Positions 56,304-64,000 of a stretch of 64,000 nt of DNA are shown here, piece after piece. Within the stretch, counting starts at the first letter, position 1. Each line of letters opens with the position of its first letter. Location: contig NZ_CP034179.1 in NCBI RefSeq assembly GCF_003860345.1, forward strand, positions 2,092,001-2,156,000. Reading direction: 5' to 3'. The notes under the pieces were generated by a model. The model searched no databases, was not told the origin of the DNA, and worked only from the letters and a program-made list of their open reading frames with translations. This DNA comes from Caenibius tardaugens NBRC 16725. GTDB taxonomy: Bacteria; Pseudomonadota; Alphaproteobacteria; Sphingomonadales; Sphingomonadaceae. Made by a program: the position numbers and the translations under genes.

Positions 56304-56714
56304 ATGCGTAGGATAATGACTGCAATCGCGATTACCGCTCTGGCACTTACCAGTGGCGTGGCAGGTGCCAGCCAAACTGCTTCGGAAAAGGGTGAGGCGA
56401 AGCTCGCCAAGATGCTCGAAGGGCGCGAGGCCGGCCAGCCGGTGTCCTGCATTTCCAACATGCAGAACCGCGATCTGACCGTGATCGACCGGACCGCACT
56501 GGTCTATGGTTCGGGCAAGACCATCTATGTGAACCGCACCCAGGACCCGCGCTGGATCGATCGCGATGACATCATCGTGACCAAGCCAACCAATGCGGCC
56601 GAACTGTGCCGGATGGACAGCATGCATACCATGGACCGGTCGACCCATATGCGGGGCGGCGCGATCATGCTGGACGATTTCGTCCCGTATACTAAGGTGC
56701 CTGCGAACAAATAA
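56304..56714 (+). CDS. Small exported hypothetical protein
   Basis: The 136-residue protein has a signal peptide (MRRIMTAIAITALALTSGVA), cleaved near GAS. Two Cys (PVSCISNM, AELCRMDSM) and a His/Met-rich stretch (SMHTMDRSTHMRGG) mark the mature part, which could bind metal. CGGAGA lies before the ATG at 56304. No known family. Confidence 0.65.
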   Translation: MRRIMTAIAITALALTSGVAGASQTASEKGEAKLAKMLEGREAGQPVSCISNMQNRDLTVIDRTALVYGSGKTIYVNRTQDPRWIDRDDIIVTKPTNAAELCRMDSMHTMDRSTHMRGGAIMLDDFVPYTKVPANK

Positions 56715-56728
56715 CCTGAGGTAACGCG

Positions 56729-57283
56729 ATGGCCGTCGCCCCGCGCCGCTGGGCGGCGGAATTGCTGCATTTCTGGTTTCATACCCTGAAACCGCGCGAC
56801 TGGTTTGGCGGCGGGCCCGCGGTCGATGCGCAGTTGCGCACACGGTTCGCACCCGATCTGGCCACCATGTCGGCGATGAGCGCGCACAGCTTCCTGACCG
56901 ATCCGCTTACCGCGCGCGCCGCGATTCTGCTGTTCGATCAGGTGCCGCGCAATCTGTTCCGCGGAACGGCGGAAGCTTTCGCCTACGATCCGCTGGCCCG
57001 GCACATCACCCATGGGGTGCTGGCGCGCGAATGGGATCTGCTGTTCCCCCCGGTGGCCCGGCAATTTATCGCCATGCCCCTGATGCATAGCGAGGATATC
57101 GTCGATCAGCAGCATTCGGTCGCCTATTTCACTGGGCTGGGGCCGCGTTACGGCGCAGCCTTTGCCCGTTCGCATTACCGGATGATTGCGCGGTTCGGAC
57201 GGTTCCCGCACCGTAATCCCGTGCTCGGGCGCAGCAGCACCCCGGCGGAAATCCGCGCGGTGGAAGCGGGCAACAGCTGGTGA
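56729..57283 (+). CDS. DUF924 family protein
   Basis: The 184-residue protein is a tetratricopeptide-like, all-helical DUF924 member. Conserved pieces are LHFWFHTLKPRDWFGGG, LLFDQVPRNLFRGTAEAFAYD, FIAMPLMHSED and GRFPHRNPVLGR. GAGG lies before the ATG. Function unknown; some relatives act in stress tolerance. Its end overlaps the start of tag (GTGA). Confidence 0.88.
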   Translation: MAVAPRRWAAELLHFWFHTLKPRDWFGGGPAVDAQLRTRFAPDLATMSAMSAHSFLTDPLTARAAILLFDQVPRNLFRGTAEAFAYDPLARHITHGVLAREWDLLFPPVARQFIAMPLMHSEDIVDQQHSVAYFTGLGPRYGAAFARSHYRMIARFGRFPHRNPVLGRSSTPAEIRAVEAGNSW

Positions 57284-57864
57284 GCGGGCAAAGGGCAGAG
57301 CACGACGACCGGCCCCGGTGCAACTGGGCGATCAAGAATGCGCACGAACGCCTCTATCACGATACCGAATGGGGTGTGCCCGAACGCGATTCCCGCGCGC
57401 TGTGGGAAATGCTCATGCTCGAAGGCTTCCAGGCGGGCATTTCGTGGTCGGTGATCCTGTCCAAGCGCGATAATTTTCGCGCTGCCTTCGCCGGGTTCGA
57501 TCCGCGTGTCGTGGCCGCATTCGATGACAGCGATATCGCACGCCTGCTGGGCGATGCCGGGATCGTGCGTTCGCGCGCCAAGATCGCAGCGACCATTCGC
57601 GGTGCACAGATCTACAACGCGATGCAGGATGCCGGGGAAGACTTCGCGGCGTTCTGCTGGGCCTTCGTCGATGGCACGCCGATTCAGGGCGAAGGCATGC
57701 ATACGCAGACCGACCTGTCGCAGGCGATCTCGAAGGAGCTGAAGCGCCGGGGGGTCAAGTTTGTCGGGCCAACTATCGTCTATGCCTGGATGCAGGCGAT
57801 CGGCATGGTGAACGATCATGCCCCGGCGTGTTTCCGCCGCAGTGAAGTGGCCGGGCTGGGCTAA
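57280..57864 (+). CDS. tag: DNA-3-methyladenine glycosylase I
   Basis: The 194-residue Tag excises 3-methyladenine. The zinc snap ligands appear as Cys (RCNWAIKNAHERLYHDTEWG) and the C-terminal His/Cys (NDHAPACF). EMLMLEGFQAGISW is the catalytic-helix region and VGPTIVYAWMQAIGMVNDH the conserved end. The GTG at 57280 overlaps the DUF924 stop. Confidence 0.94.
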   Translation: MSGQRAEHDDRPRCNWAIKNAHERLYHDTEWGVPERDSRALWEMLMLEGFQAGISWSVILSKRDNFRAAFAGFDPRVVAAFDDSDIARLLGDAGIVRSRAKIAATIRGAQIYNAMQDAGEDFAAFCWAFVDGTPIQGEGMHTQTDLSQAISKELKRRGVKFVGPTIVYAWMQAIGMVNDHAPACFRRSEVAGLG

Positions 57865-57869
57865 GCCGC

Positions 57870-58793
57870 ATGGATCGGCAGGCATTCCGGGATGCGGTTG
57901 CCGGTCGCATGGACGTGGCCATCCCATGCGATGACGGGGTGGTGCTCGGTGGCCATCTCTGGCCTGCGCCGGAGGGCGGCCCGGTGCACGGCCATGTCGC
58001 GATCAATCCCGCCACGGGCGTGCTGGCGCGATACTATCACCCCTATGCCGCGTTTCTGGCGGCTCAGGGGTTCGATGTCCTGACATATGATTATCGCGGC
58101 ATCGGCCTGTCACGCCCCGACGATATGCGCGCGGCCCGGTATCGTTGGCGCGATTGGGGCGAACGGGATTGCGATGCCGTGCTGCGCTGGATGCATGGCC
58201 GATCCGACCGCCCCCTGATGGTGGTGGGGCACAGCATAGGCGGGTTCCTGCCCGGCATGGCGGAAAGCGGCCGCTTGATTACCCGGATGCTGACCATGGG
58301 CGCGCAATATGCGTGGTGGTGGGATTATGGCCTGCGCCACCGGCTGCCCTATCTGCTGAAATGGCATGTGCTGATGCCCGCGCTGACGGCCCGGCATGGC
58401 TATTTCCCCGGCCGCCGTCTGGGCTGGCTGGAAGATTTGCCCGCCGGTGTCGCCCGCGAATGGGCCTTTCGCGGCCCGCGTTTCGAACGCAGCCATCCCC
58501 GGGGTGAACGCGCGGCCGTGCTGGCGCGGATGGCAGCGGTGACCGCGCCCATTCTGGCGGTTGCGGTTGCGGATGACGAATGGGGGACGCTGCCCGCCGT
58601 CCGGCGCGCCTTGCGCTATTACACGGGGGCCGACAGGGTGCTGGTGCAGTTGCATCCCGCCGATATGGGCTGCGATGCGGTCGGCCATTTCAGCCTGTTC
58701 CACAAACGGCATGCGCAGGGGTTCTGGCGCGACAGCGCGGCATGGCTGCGCGGCGGGGGCAATCCCTGGCCCGATCGGGTGGTGCCGGGCTGA
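57870..58793 (+). CDS. Alpha/beta hydrolase (uncharacterised esterase-like)
   Basis: The 307-residue alpha/beta hydrolase has the nucleophile elbow VVGHSIGGFLPG and a His near the C-terminus (CDAVGHFSLFHKR). YDYRGIGLSRPDD is a typical strand-turn. Substrate unknown. It follows tag by five bases and is the last core gene before the island boundary at ~58,868. Confidence 0.85.
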   Translation: MDRQAFRDAVAGRMDVAIPCDDGVVLGGHLWPAPEGGPVHGHVAINPATGVLARYYHPYAAFLAAQGFDVLTYDYRGIGLSRPDDMRAARYRWRDWGERDCDAVLRWMHGRSDRPLMVVGHSIGGFLPGMAESGRLITRMLTMGAQYAWWWDYGLRHRLPYLLKWHVLMPALTARHGYFPGRRLGWLEDLPAGVAREWAFRGPRFERSHPRGERAAVLARMAAVTAPILAVAVADDEWGTLPAVRRALRYYTGADRVLVQLHPADMGCDAVGHFSLFHKRHAQGFWRDSAAWLRGGGNPWPDRVVPG

Positions 58794-59174
58794 TCGGCCC
58801 GGCGTGATGCCCTATACGATGTGGCGTACGATGTGGCGTGCGTTGCGGTGGGGGCGCTTGGGTGCGCCTATTCCCACTCGATTGTTCGGGGTCATGTCAA
58901 CCATCTGAATTCATTGCAGAAAATATTTTTGCGCTCAAATACTACCGGCCCAGGACCCGTCAGAAACCTACACTACTGATATTGTTGAGGAATTTTCACC
59001 GACCTCCGCAAGCCATCTATCGACTACTATCGGCTCTTTGCGCACGATTCCATCCCTGACGCCCCAACCCGGATCGCGGCTAAAAGTACCGTCAGCGTCG
59101 GCAGGATCCGGCGCCTACGCGAACGGGCAAAGTCTGGGCTGCATCAGAAATCCTCCAACTATCGGAGGATAAAC
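58794..59174. other. Junction between core chromosome and island
   Basis: These 381 bases hold three imperfect 12-base direct repeats (TACGATGTGGCG, 58814-58850), the guaA-like attachment sequence at 58868-58885, then more AT-rich DNA (58915-59050). They end in the promoter and ribosome site (CGGAGGA) of the AlpA-like gene. No coding frame was found. Confidence 0.5.
58868..58885 (-). other. guaA 3'-end attachment repeat (island boundary)
   Basis: The minus strand reads ACAATCGAGTGGGAATAG, i.e. codons T-I-E-W-E-stop, the conserved end of GMP synthase GuaA; the next codons outward are CGA and CCC (R, P), and then a stop. guaA itself is absent from the window. The guaA 3' end is a known hot-spot for genomic islands, which leave a direct repeat of it at the far end. 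Orientation predicts the intact guaA to the right, on the minus strand, beyond 64,000. Confidence 0.7.
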
Positions 59175-59546
59175 ATGACCAAGAAGCCAAGCCGCGTGCG
59201 CGTCCTGATGATGCCGTACCAGGATGACGACGATAGAGACCCGGCGGGGTATTCCAGCCCCGCCACCGTGCTGACGGGGCTACCACGAACCATCCGACGG
59301 CATGAACTCCGACTGATCGTGCCGCTCGCCGACAGCACGATCTACGAAATGGAGAAACGCGGCGACTTCCCTCGCCGCTTCAATCTCACGCCGCGATGCG
59401 TGGTGTGGGACCTGGAGGAGGTCGAGATGTGGCTGGAGCAGCGCCGCCAGACCTATCTAGAAGGCCGGGCAAAGATCGCACCCGCGCCCGATGTCCATCA
59501 ACGCAAGACCCGGCCTGTAAGACCGACTGACGGCTCAGCGAGCTGA
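59175..59546 (+). CDS. AlpA-family transcriptional regulator
   Basis: The 123-residue protein has a central AlpA-type DNA-binding fold (LRLIVPLADSTIYEMEKRGDF then PRRFNLTPRCVVWDLEEVEMW). AlpA proteins regulate excision of islands such as CP4-57. Extra N- and C-terminal tails (~45 and ~30 residues) are polar. CGGAGGA lies before the ATG. Its presence near an attachment-like sequence supports an integrative island; the integrase is not in the window. Confidence 0.82.
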   Translation: MTKKPSRVRVLMMPYQDDDDRDPAGYSSPATVLTGLPRTIRRHELRLIVPLADSTIYEMEKRGDFPRRFNLTPRCVVWDLEEVEMWLEQRRQTYLEGRAKIAPAPDVHQRKTRPVRPTDGSAS

Positions 59547-59551
59547 TACAG

Positions 59552-59590
59552 GGGCCACCGCATCTCAGGATGCGGTGGCCCTATCTGTCT
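59552..59590 (+). terminator. Terminator after the AlpA-like gene
   Basis: A perfect 13-bp stem (GGGCCACCGCATC with GATGCGGTGGCCC, TCAG loop) five bases past the stop region, followed by TATCTGTCT, a weak U-run. Likely a terminator. Confidence 0.65.
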
Positions 59591-59620
59591 GCGTTGGAGG
59601 CGAGTTACGGTGTCATTGTA

Positions 59621-59650
59621 TGTTAGAAAAAGGTACCATATTTTCTGACA
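59621..59650 (+). promoter_or_regulatory. Palindromic operator of the first DUF6088 gene
   Basis: Arms TGTTAGAAA (59621-59629) and TTTCTGACA (59642-59650) flank a 12-base AT-rich centre. The right arm ends one base before the ATG at 59652. The same arms occur, perfectly paired, before the second DUF6088 gene. No ribosome site fits between, so the mRNA may be leaderless or the operator doubles as the translation-start region. Confidence 0.65.
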
Positions 59651-59651
59651 T

Positions 59652-60278
59652 ATGAATCAGCCGAGTTCCTCAACTCCCAACAGGATCTTGGCGCGTGCTT
59701 TGGCCAGCGGACGAGGAAGCGTGTTCACGCCCAGCGACTTCCTAGACCTCGCCGAGCGTCCCGCTGTCGACCAGGCCCTCTCTCGCCTCGCGAACAACGG
59801 CAAGCTGCGCCGTCTGGCACGAGGCCTCTACGATCTGCCCAAGCTCCATCCGAGGCTCGGGCCACTTTCCCCTGACCCGGATCACGTCGCACGCGCATTG
59901 GCGCGAGAGACAGGATCGAAAGTGCAGATCGACGGCGCCCGTGCTGCCCATCTGCTCGGGCTAACGCCCCAGGTACCAGCCCAGAGCGACTATCTGACCG
60001 ACGGACCGTCTCGGCGGGTCGTTCTGGGAAAGCGTGTGATCGATCTGCGCCATGCCTCGCCCAAGCACCTGATCCTGCCGGGAAGCGCAGCAGGCTCTGT
60101 CGTGCAGGCTCTTCGCCATCTGGGGGCGACGCGAGCCGACGACGTCGTTCGGATCGCGGCTCGATCATTGTCTGCAGCCAACAAGAGAAGGCTCGCCGCT
60201 TCAGTCCGTCAGGCGCCGGCATGGATGCGACCGACGCTTCTAGCGATTACGGCCGTCCAAGATGTTGATGAGCGGTAG
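59652..60278 (+). CDS. DUF6088 protein (AbiEi-antitoxin-like winged helix), copy 1
   Basis: The 208-residue protein has an N-terminal winged helix (GSVFTPSDFLDLAERPAVDQ then ALSRLANNGKLRRLARGLYDL), followed by a C-terminal domain with VQIDGARAAHLLGLTPQVPAQ and YLTDGPSRRVVLG. DUF6088 proteins resemble the AbiEi antitoxins of type IV systems, which repress their own promoter. No AbiEii-type nucleotidyltransferase toxin lies nearby. It is convergent with its own paralogue at 60307-60915, with 28 bases between the stops. Confidence 0.85.
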   Translation: MNQPSSSTPNRILARALASGRGSVFTPSDFLDLAERPAVDQALSRLANNGKLRRLARGLYDLPKLHPRLGPLSPDPDHVARALARETGSKVQIDGARAAHLLGLTPQVPAQSDYLTDGPSRRVVLGKRVIDLRHASPKHLILPGSAAGSVVQALRHLGATRADDVVRIAARSLSAANKRRLAASVRQAPAWMRPTLLAITAVQDVDER

Positions 60279-60306
60279 CTCGGTCTGCGCCGACGCAGCC
60301 GCGCGA

Positions 60307-60915
60307 CTATCTCTGATCTACATCAGCCATGGCGAATTTCGTCACGCATCTGGCAAACCAGGAAGGGAGTTGCGGGGCTACGGCCACCAGTTCGCTGAAA
60401 TCGCCGGGGGCCAGCCGCGCCTTCACCGCAGCCATGCGGGACTCTGCCGCCTCCGGCCCGAGCCACGCCAACGCCCGGATCGCGTCGCCAGCGGGCCGAT
60501 CACCCAGGAGCAATTGCCAACGCGGCGCGTGGCGAAGTTCCACCGTCAGCTCACCAAGACCGAAGATCCGGGAACGGCCCGAGGTCAGATAAATGGACCG
60601 CACGGGCACCTGGGTTGTGAGCCCCAGCCTGTTGGCGGCAACAGCGCCACTCGGGACGATGACCTCACCCCTCTTGGCGGCCATCGCTCCTATCGCCTCT
60701 TCGATCGACGGTGCCCTTGCCCCGAACCGGCCATGGACGGGAAGCAAGAACAGGCCCCGTCCGGCCCGGACCAGGCGATTGCGCCGAGCCAGGCGGGACA
60801 GCGCCTGATCCACCGCCGCTCGATTGCCAAGATGTAGCAGAGCCTTGGCGGACACGCTGGCGCCCTCAGGCAGGCCTTCCACATGGGCCATGATCTGGTC
60901 GATCAGTCGCTGCAT
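60307..60915 (-). CDS. DUF6088 protein (AbiEi-antitoxin-like winged helix), copy 2
   Basis: The 202-residue paralogue of the preceding gene shares AVDQALSRLA, LGLT-TQVP, YLT-GRSR and the VDQR/VDER end; overall identity is clearly below half. It starts MQRLIDQIMAHVEGLPEG. A GTG at 60936 would lie inside the operator, so the ATG at 60915 is preferred. The operator (60921-60948) ends five bases before it. It lies downstream of the HTH/coiled-coil gene on the same strand (49-base gap), also without an AbiEii partner. Confidence 0.83.
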   Translation of the reverse strand: MQRLIDQIMAHVEGLPEGASVSAKALLHLGNRAAVDQALSRLARRNRLVRAGRGLFLLPVHGRFGARAPSIEEAIGAMAAKRGEVIVPSGAVAANRLGLTTQVPVRSIYLTSGRSRIFGLGELTVELRHAPRWQLLLGDRPAGDAIRALAWLGPEAAESRMAAVKARLAPGDFSELVAVAPQLPSWFARCVTKFAMADVDQR

Positions 60916-60920
60916 AACGA

Positions 60921-60948
60921 TGTCAGAAATATACACGAGTTTCTGACA
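60921..60948 (-). promoter_or_regulatory. Palindromic operator of the second DUF6088 gene
   Basis: Perfect arms TGTCAGAAA (60921-60929) and TTTCTGACA (60940-60948) flank ten bases. Arms match those of the operator at 59621-59650, with a two-base shorter spacer. The two sites face convergent paralogues, so both proteins probably bind both sites. Confidence 0.65.
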
Positions 60949-60964
60949 CTACGCACCGCTCAGA

Positions 60965-62463
<1,499 letters not shown>

Positions 62464-62464
<1 letters not shown>

Positions 62465-62889
62465 TGCTCTATCTCGACACGTCGCTGATTGTCGCGGCGC
62501 TCTCGAACGAAGCGATGACGCCACGCGTTCAGGCCTGGCTAGCCGAACAGGATGCGGCGCAGCTTCTGATCAGCGACTGGACCGTCACCGAGATGTCGTC
62601 CGCGATGGCGATCAAGCTGCGGACCGGGCAGATCAGCCTCGAGCAGCGCGCGGCGGCGCTTGCCATGTTCAACAAGCTGGTCGCCGAGAGCTTCACGGTG
62701 CTGCCCGTGACGGGTGGGCAGTTTCGGGCAGCGGCGCGGTTTGCCGATCAGCATACCTTGGCGCTCCGCGCCGGCGATGCGTTGCACCTTGCGATTGCAT
62801 CGGAGCATGGTGCCACGGTGCATACGCTTGACCAGCGACTGGCCGATGCCGGACCGGCGCTTGGTATCCCGGCGCGGTTGCTCGCATGA
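62464..62889 (+). CDS. vapC: VapC-type PIN-domain toxin
   Basis: The 141-residue PIN ribonuclease has the four acidic residues in place: Asp5 (MLYLDTSLI), a Glu in [13 protein letters not shown], and Asp in [12 protein letters not shown] and in [10 protein letters not shown]. VapC cuts initiator tRNA or rRNA when free of antitoxin. It is translated by TGATG overlap with its Phd-type antitoxin, a common cross-pairing of families. Confidence 0.9.
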
Positions 62890-62931
62890 TCCGGGCCGCT
62901 TCCAGCTTGGCCGGCCCGCTAGTGAGCTGCC

Positions 62932-63771
62932 ATGGCCGGTGAGTGGCCCGACGAGCAGAACGACGCGATCGTGGCGGATTATTTCGCGATGCTCGGCGAT
63001 GACATCGCCGGGCGCCCCTACAGCAAAGCCGAACATAACCGCCTGCTGCGGGCGGTGATCGATCGGCCCCGCGGCTCGATCGAATACAAGCATCAGAACA
63101 TCAGCGCCGTGCTCAAGGGGCTCGGTGAGGATTGGATCCCAGGCTACAAGCCGGCCTTCAATTTCCAGGCGTCGCTCGTCGATGCGGTGGTCCGCTGGCT
63201 CAATCGCCATCCGGATTGGCTCGCACCAGCCGCACGGATGGCAATGGGACCGTCGCTGTCAGCGCTTCGGGAAGAAGCAATGTTGTGGATCGGCCCGCCA
63301 CCGACACACAGCAATGCGCCGCCGCCCGGCGAGCTCGAACAAATGACCTTCATCGCCCAGAAGTACGACGTGGCTGAGCGTGATGCCCGCAATCGGGCGC
63401 TGGGCCGTGCCGGTGAGGAGCGTGTCCTCGCCCACGAGCGAGCCAACTTGCTCGCAGCAGGCCGGACCGATCTCGCCGAGCGCATCCGCTGGGTGTCGCA
63501 TGTCGACGGCGATGGTGCCGGCTATGACATCCTGAGCTTCGACACTGATGGCAGCGATCGGCTGATCGAGGTGAAGACGACCAATGGCTGGGAGCGCACG
63601 CCGTTTCACATCACGCGCAATGAACTTGCGGTTGCTGAAGAGCGTCGGCACGATTGGCGGCTGGTCCGGTTGTGGAATTTCACGCGGGAGCCGAAGGCGT
63701 TCGAGCTGCGGCCGCCGCTGGAGGCGCATGTGTCATTGATTGCCACCAGTTTTCAGGCAAGCTTCTCATAG
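62932..63771 (+). CDS. DUF3883 domain protein (nuclease-like)
   Basis: The 279-residue protein has an N-terminal helical part (residues 1-130; a PYSKAEHNRLL-like segment seen in island proteins) and a C-terminal DUF3883 domain. In it GRAGEERVLAHE, GAGYDILSFDTDG and RLIEVKTT form a PD-(D/E)xK-like E-D-ExK set. DUF3883 occurs in defence and mobile elements. It lies 42 bases after vapC. Catalysis is inferred from motif only. Confidence 0.8.
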   Translation: MAGEWPDEQNDAIVADYFAMLGDDIAGRPYSKAEHNRLLRAVIDRPRGSIEYKHQNISAVLKGLGEDWIPGYKPAFNFQASLVDAVVRWLNRHPDWLAPAARMAMGPSLSALREEAMLWIGPPPTHSNAPPPGELEQMTFIAQKYDVAERDARNRALGRAGEERVLAHERANLLAAGRTDLAERIRWVSHVDGDGAGYDILSFDTDGSDRLIEVKTTNGWERTPFHITRNELAVAEERRHDWRLVRLWNFTREPKAFELRPPLEAHVSLIATSFQASFS

Positions 63772-63800
63772 AGCTAATCAACCGGGGCGGGCAAAACAAA

Positions 63801-64000
63801 GTGAGTCTTTTTCCGAAGCAACTCGGCAGAATTGTCTTGCCGCCCTTGCCTGAGCGCAAATTGAAAGTCAGCGGCAATTGGATCGTCCAGCGTCCCTTTC
63901 GCGGGGCAAGCACCAAAGCTCAGATTTCCCCTTCGCAATTCAAAGGTCACGATCTCATCACGACTGACCTAAACGGCCCGTATCGAGAAATCCTGCTCAG
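63801..64000 (+). CDS. Truncated gene at the right edge, unknown product
   Basis: A frame from GTG at 63801 stays open to the window end (66 codons seen). It reads MSLFPKQLGRIVLPPLPERK, then LKVSGNWIVQRPFRGAST and on, with protein-like composition. The ribosome site is weak (GGGGCGGG, ten bases off). No family recognised; the rest lies beyond 64,000. Confidence 0.45.
   Translation, partial: MSLFPKQLGRIVLPPLPERKLKVSGNWIVQRPFRGASTKAQISPSQFKGHDLITTDLNGPYREILL

Noticed and set aside
63680-63916. A 78-codon minus-strand frame at the right edge
   Set aside because: It overlaps the end of the DUF3883 gene and competes with a better plus-strand frame.

Overview
The window is chromosomal DNA of an alphaproteobacterium of the order Sphingomonadales, most like Novosphingobium or a close relative. 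This is judged from high GC, two large TonB-dependent receptors, sphingomonad-style protein sequences (GyrB, NrdA/NrdB, RibA with a long N-terminus, PabB-PabC fusion, DUF4870, Ala/Pro-rich secreted proteins) and frequent GTGA/ATGA gene overlaps. No rRNA or tRNA gene and no CRISPR array was seen. The left edge cuts metH and the right edge cuts an unidentified gene.

Positions 1-58,800 are ordinary core chromosome. In order: metH 3' end; a secreted beta-helix protein; the coupled xthA-ribA-GNAT chain with a 58-bp palindromic tandem repeat upstream; lolA, rpmG, arfB, an RluA-type pseudouridine synthase, an aminotransferase and pabBC; a HerA/YjgR ATPase; an EF-hand/response regulator/histidine kinase operon; a cupin and aminopeptidase P; oligopeptidase B; a thioesterase and alanine dehydrogenase; a Fur-box-preceded TonB receptor/PepSY pair; a CDP-alcohol phosphatidyltransferase; ftsK; a ThiE-like protein and YggS; a second TonB receptor; glnD; lgt and a MidA-type methyltransferase; gyrB; PPK2; a run of small envelope and hypothetical genes; nrdB, an esterase and nrdA; a NadR/AAA_28-like ATPase beside nadB; an orphan ABC ATPase; zf-CHCC and tldD; DUF924, tag and an alpha/beta hydrolase.

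From about 58,868 the character changes. An 18-bp stretch on the minus strand matches the end of guaA (codons for T-I-E-W-E-stop), although guaA is not in the window. This looks like the distal attachment repeat of a genomic island inserted at guaA, with the island running rightward past 64,000. The cargo seen is an AlpA-type regulator, two convergent paralogous DUF6088 (AbiEi-antitoxin-like) genes that share a palindromic operator placed against their start codons, an orphan HTH/coiled-coil protein, a Phd/VapC toxin-antitoxin pair, a DUF3883 nuclease-like protein and a truncated unknown gene. This accessory segment holds the most novel material.

Other points of interest: a candidate small RNA ending in a strong terminator between nrdB and the esterase; a 27-residue peptide gene with its own terminator next to gyrB; GACAA repeats in front of the EF-hand two-component operon; and a probable NrdR box overlapping a promoter upstream of nrdA.
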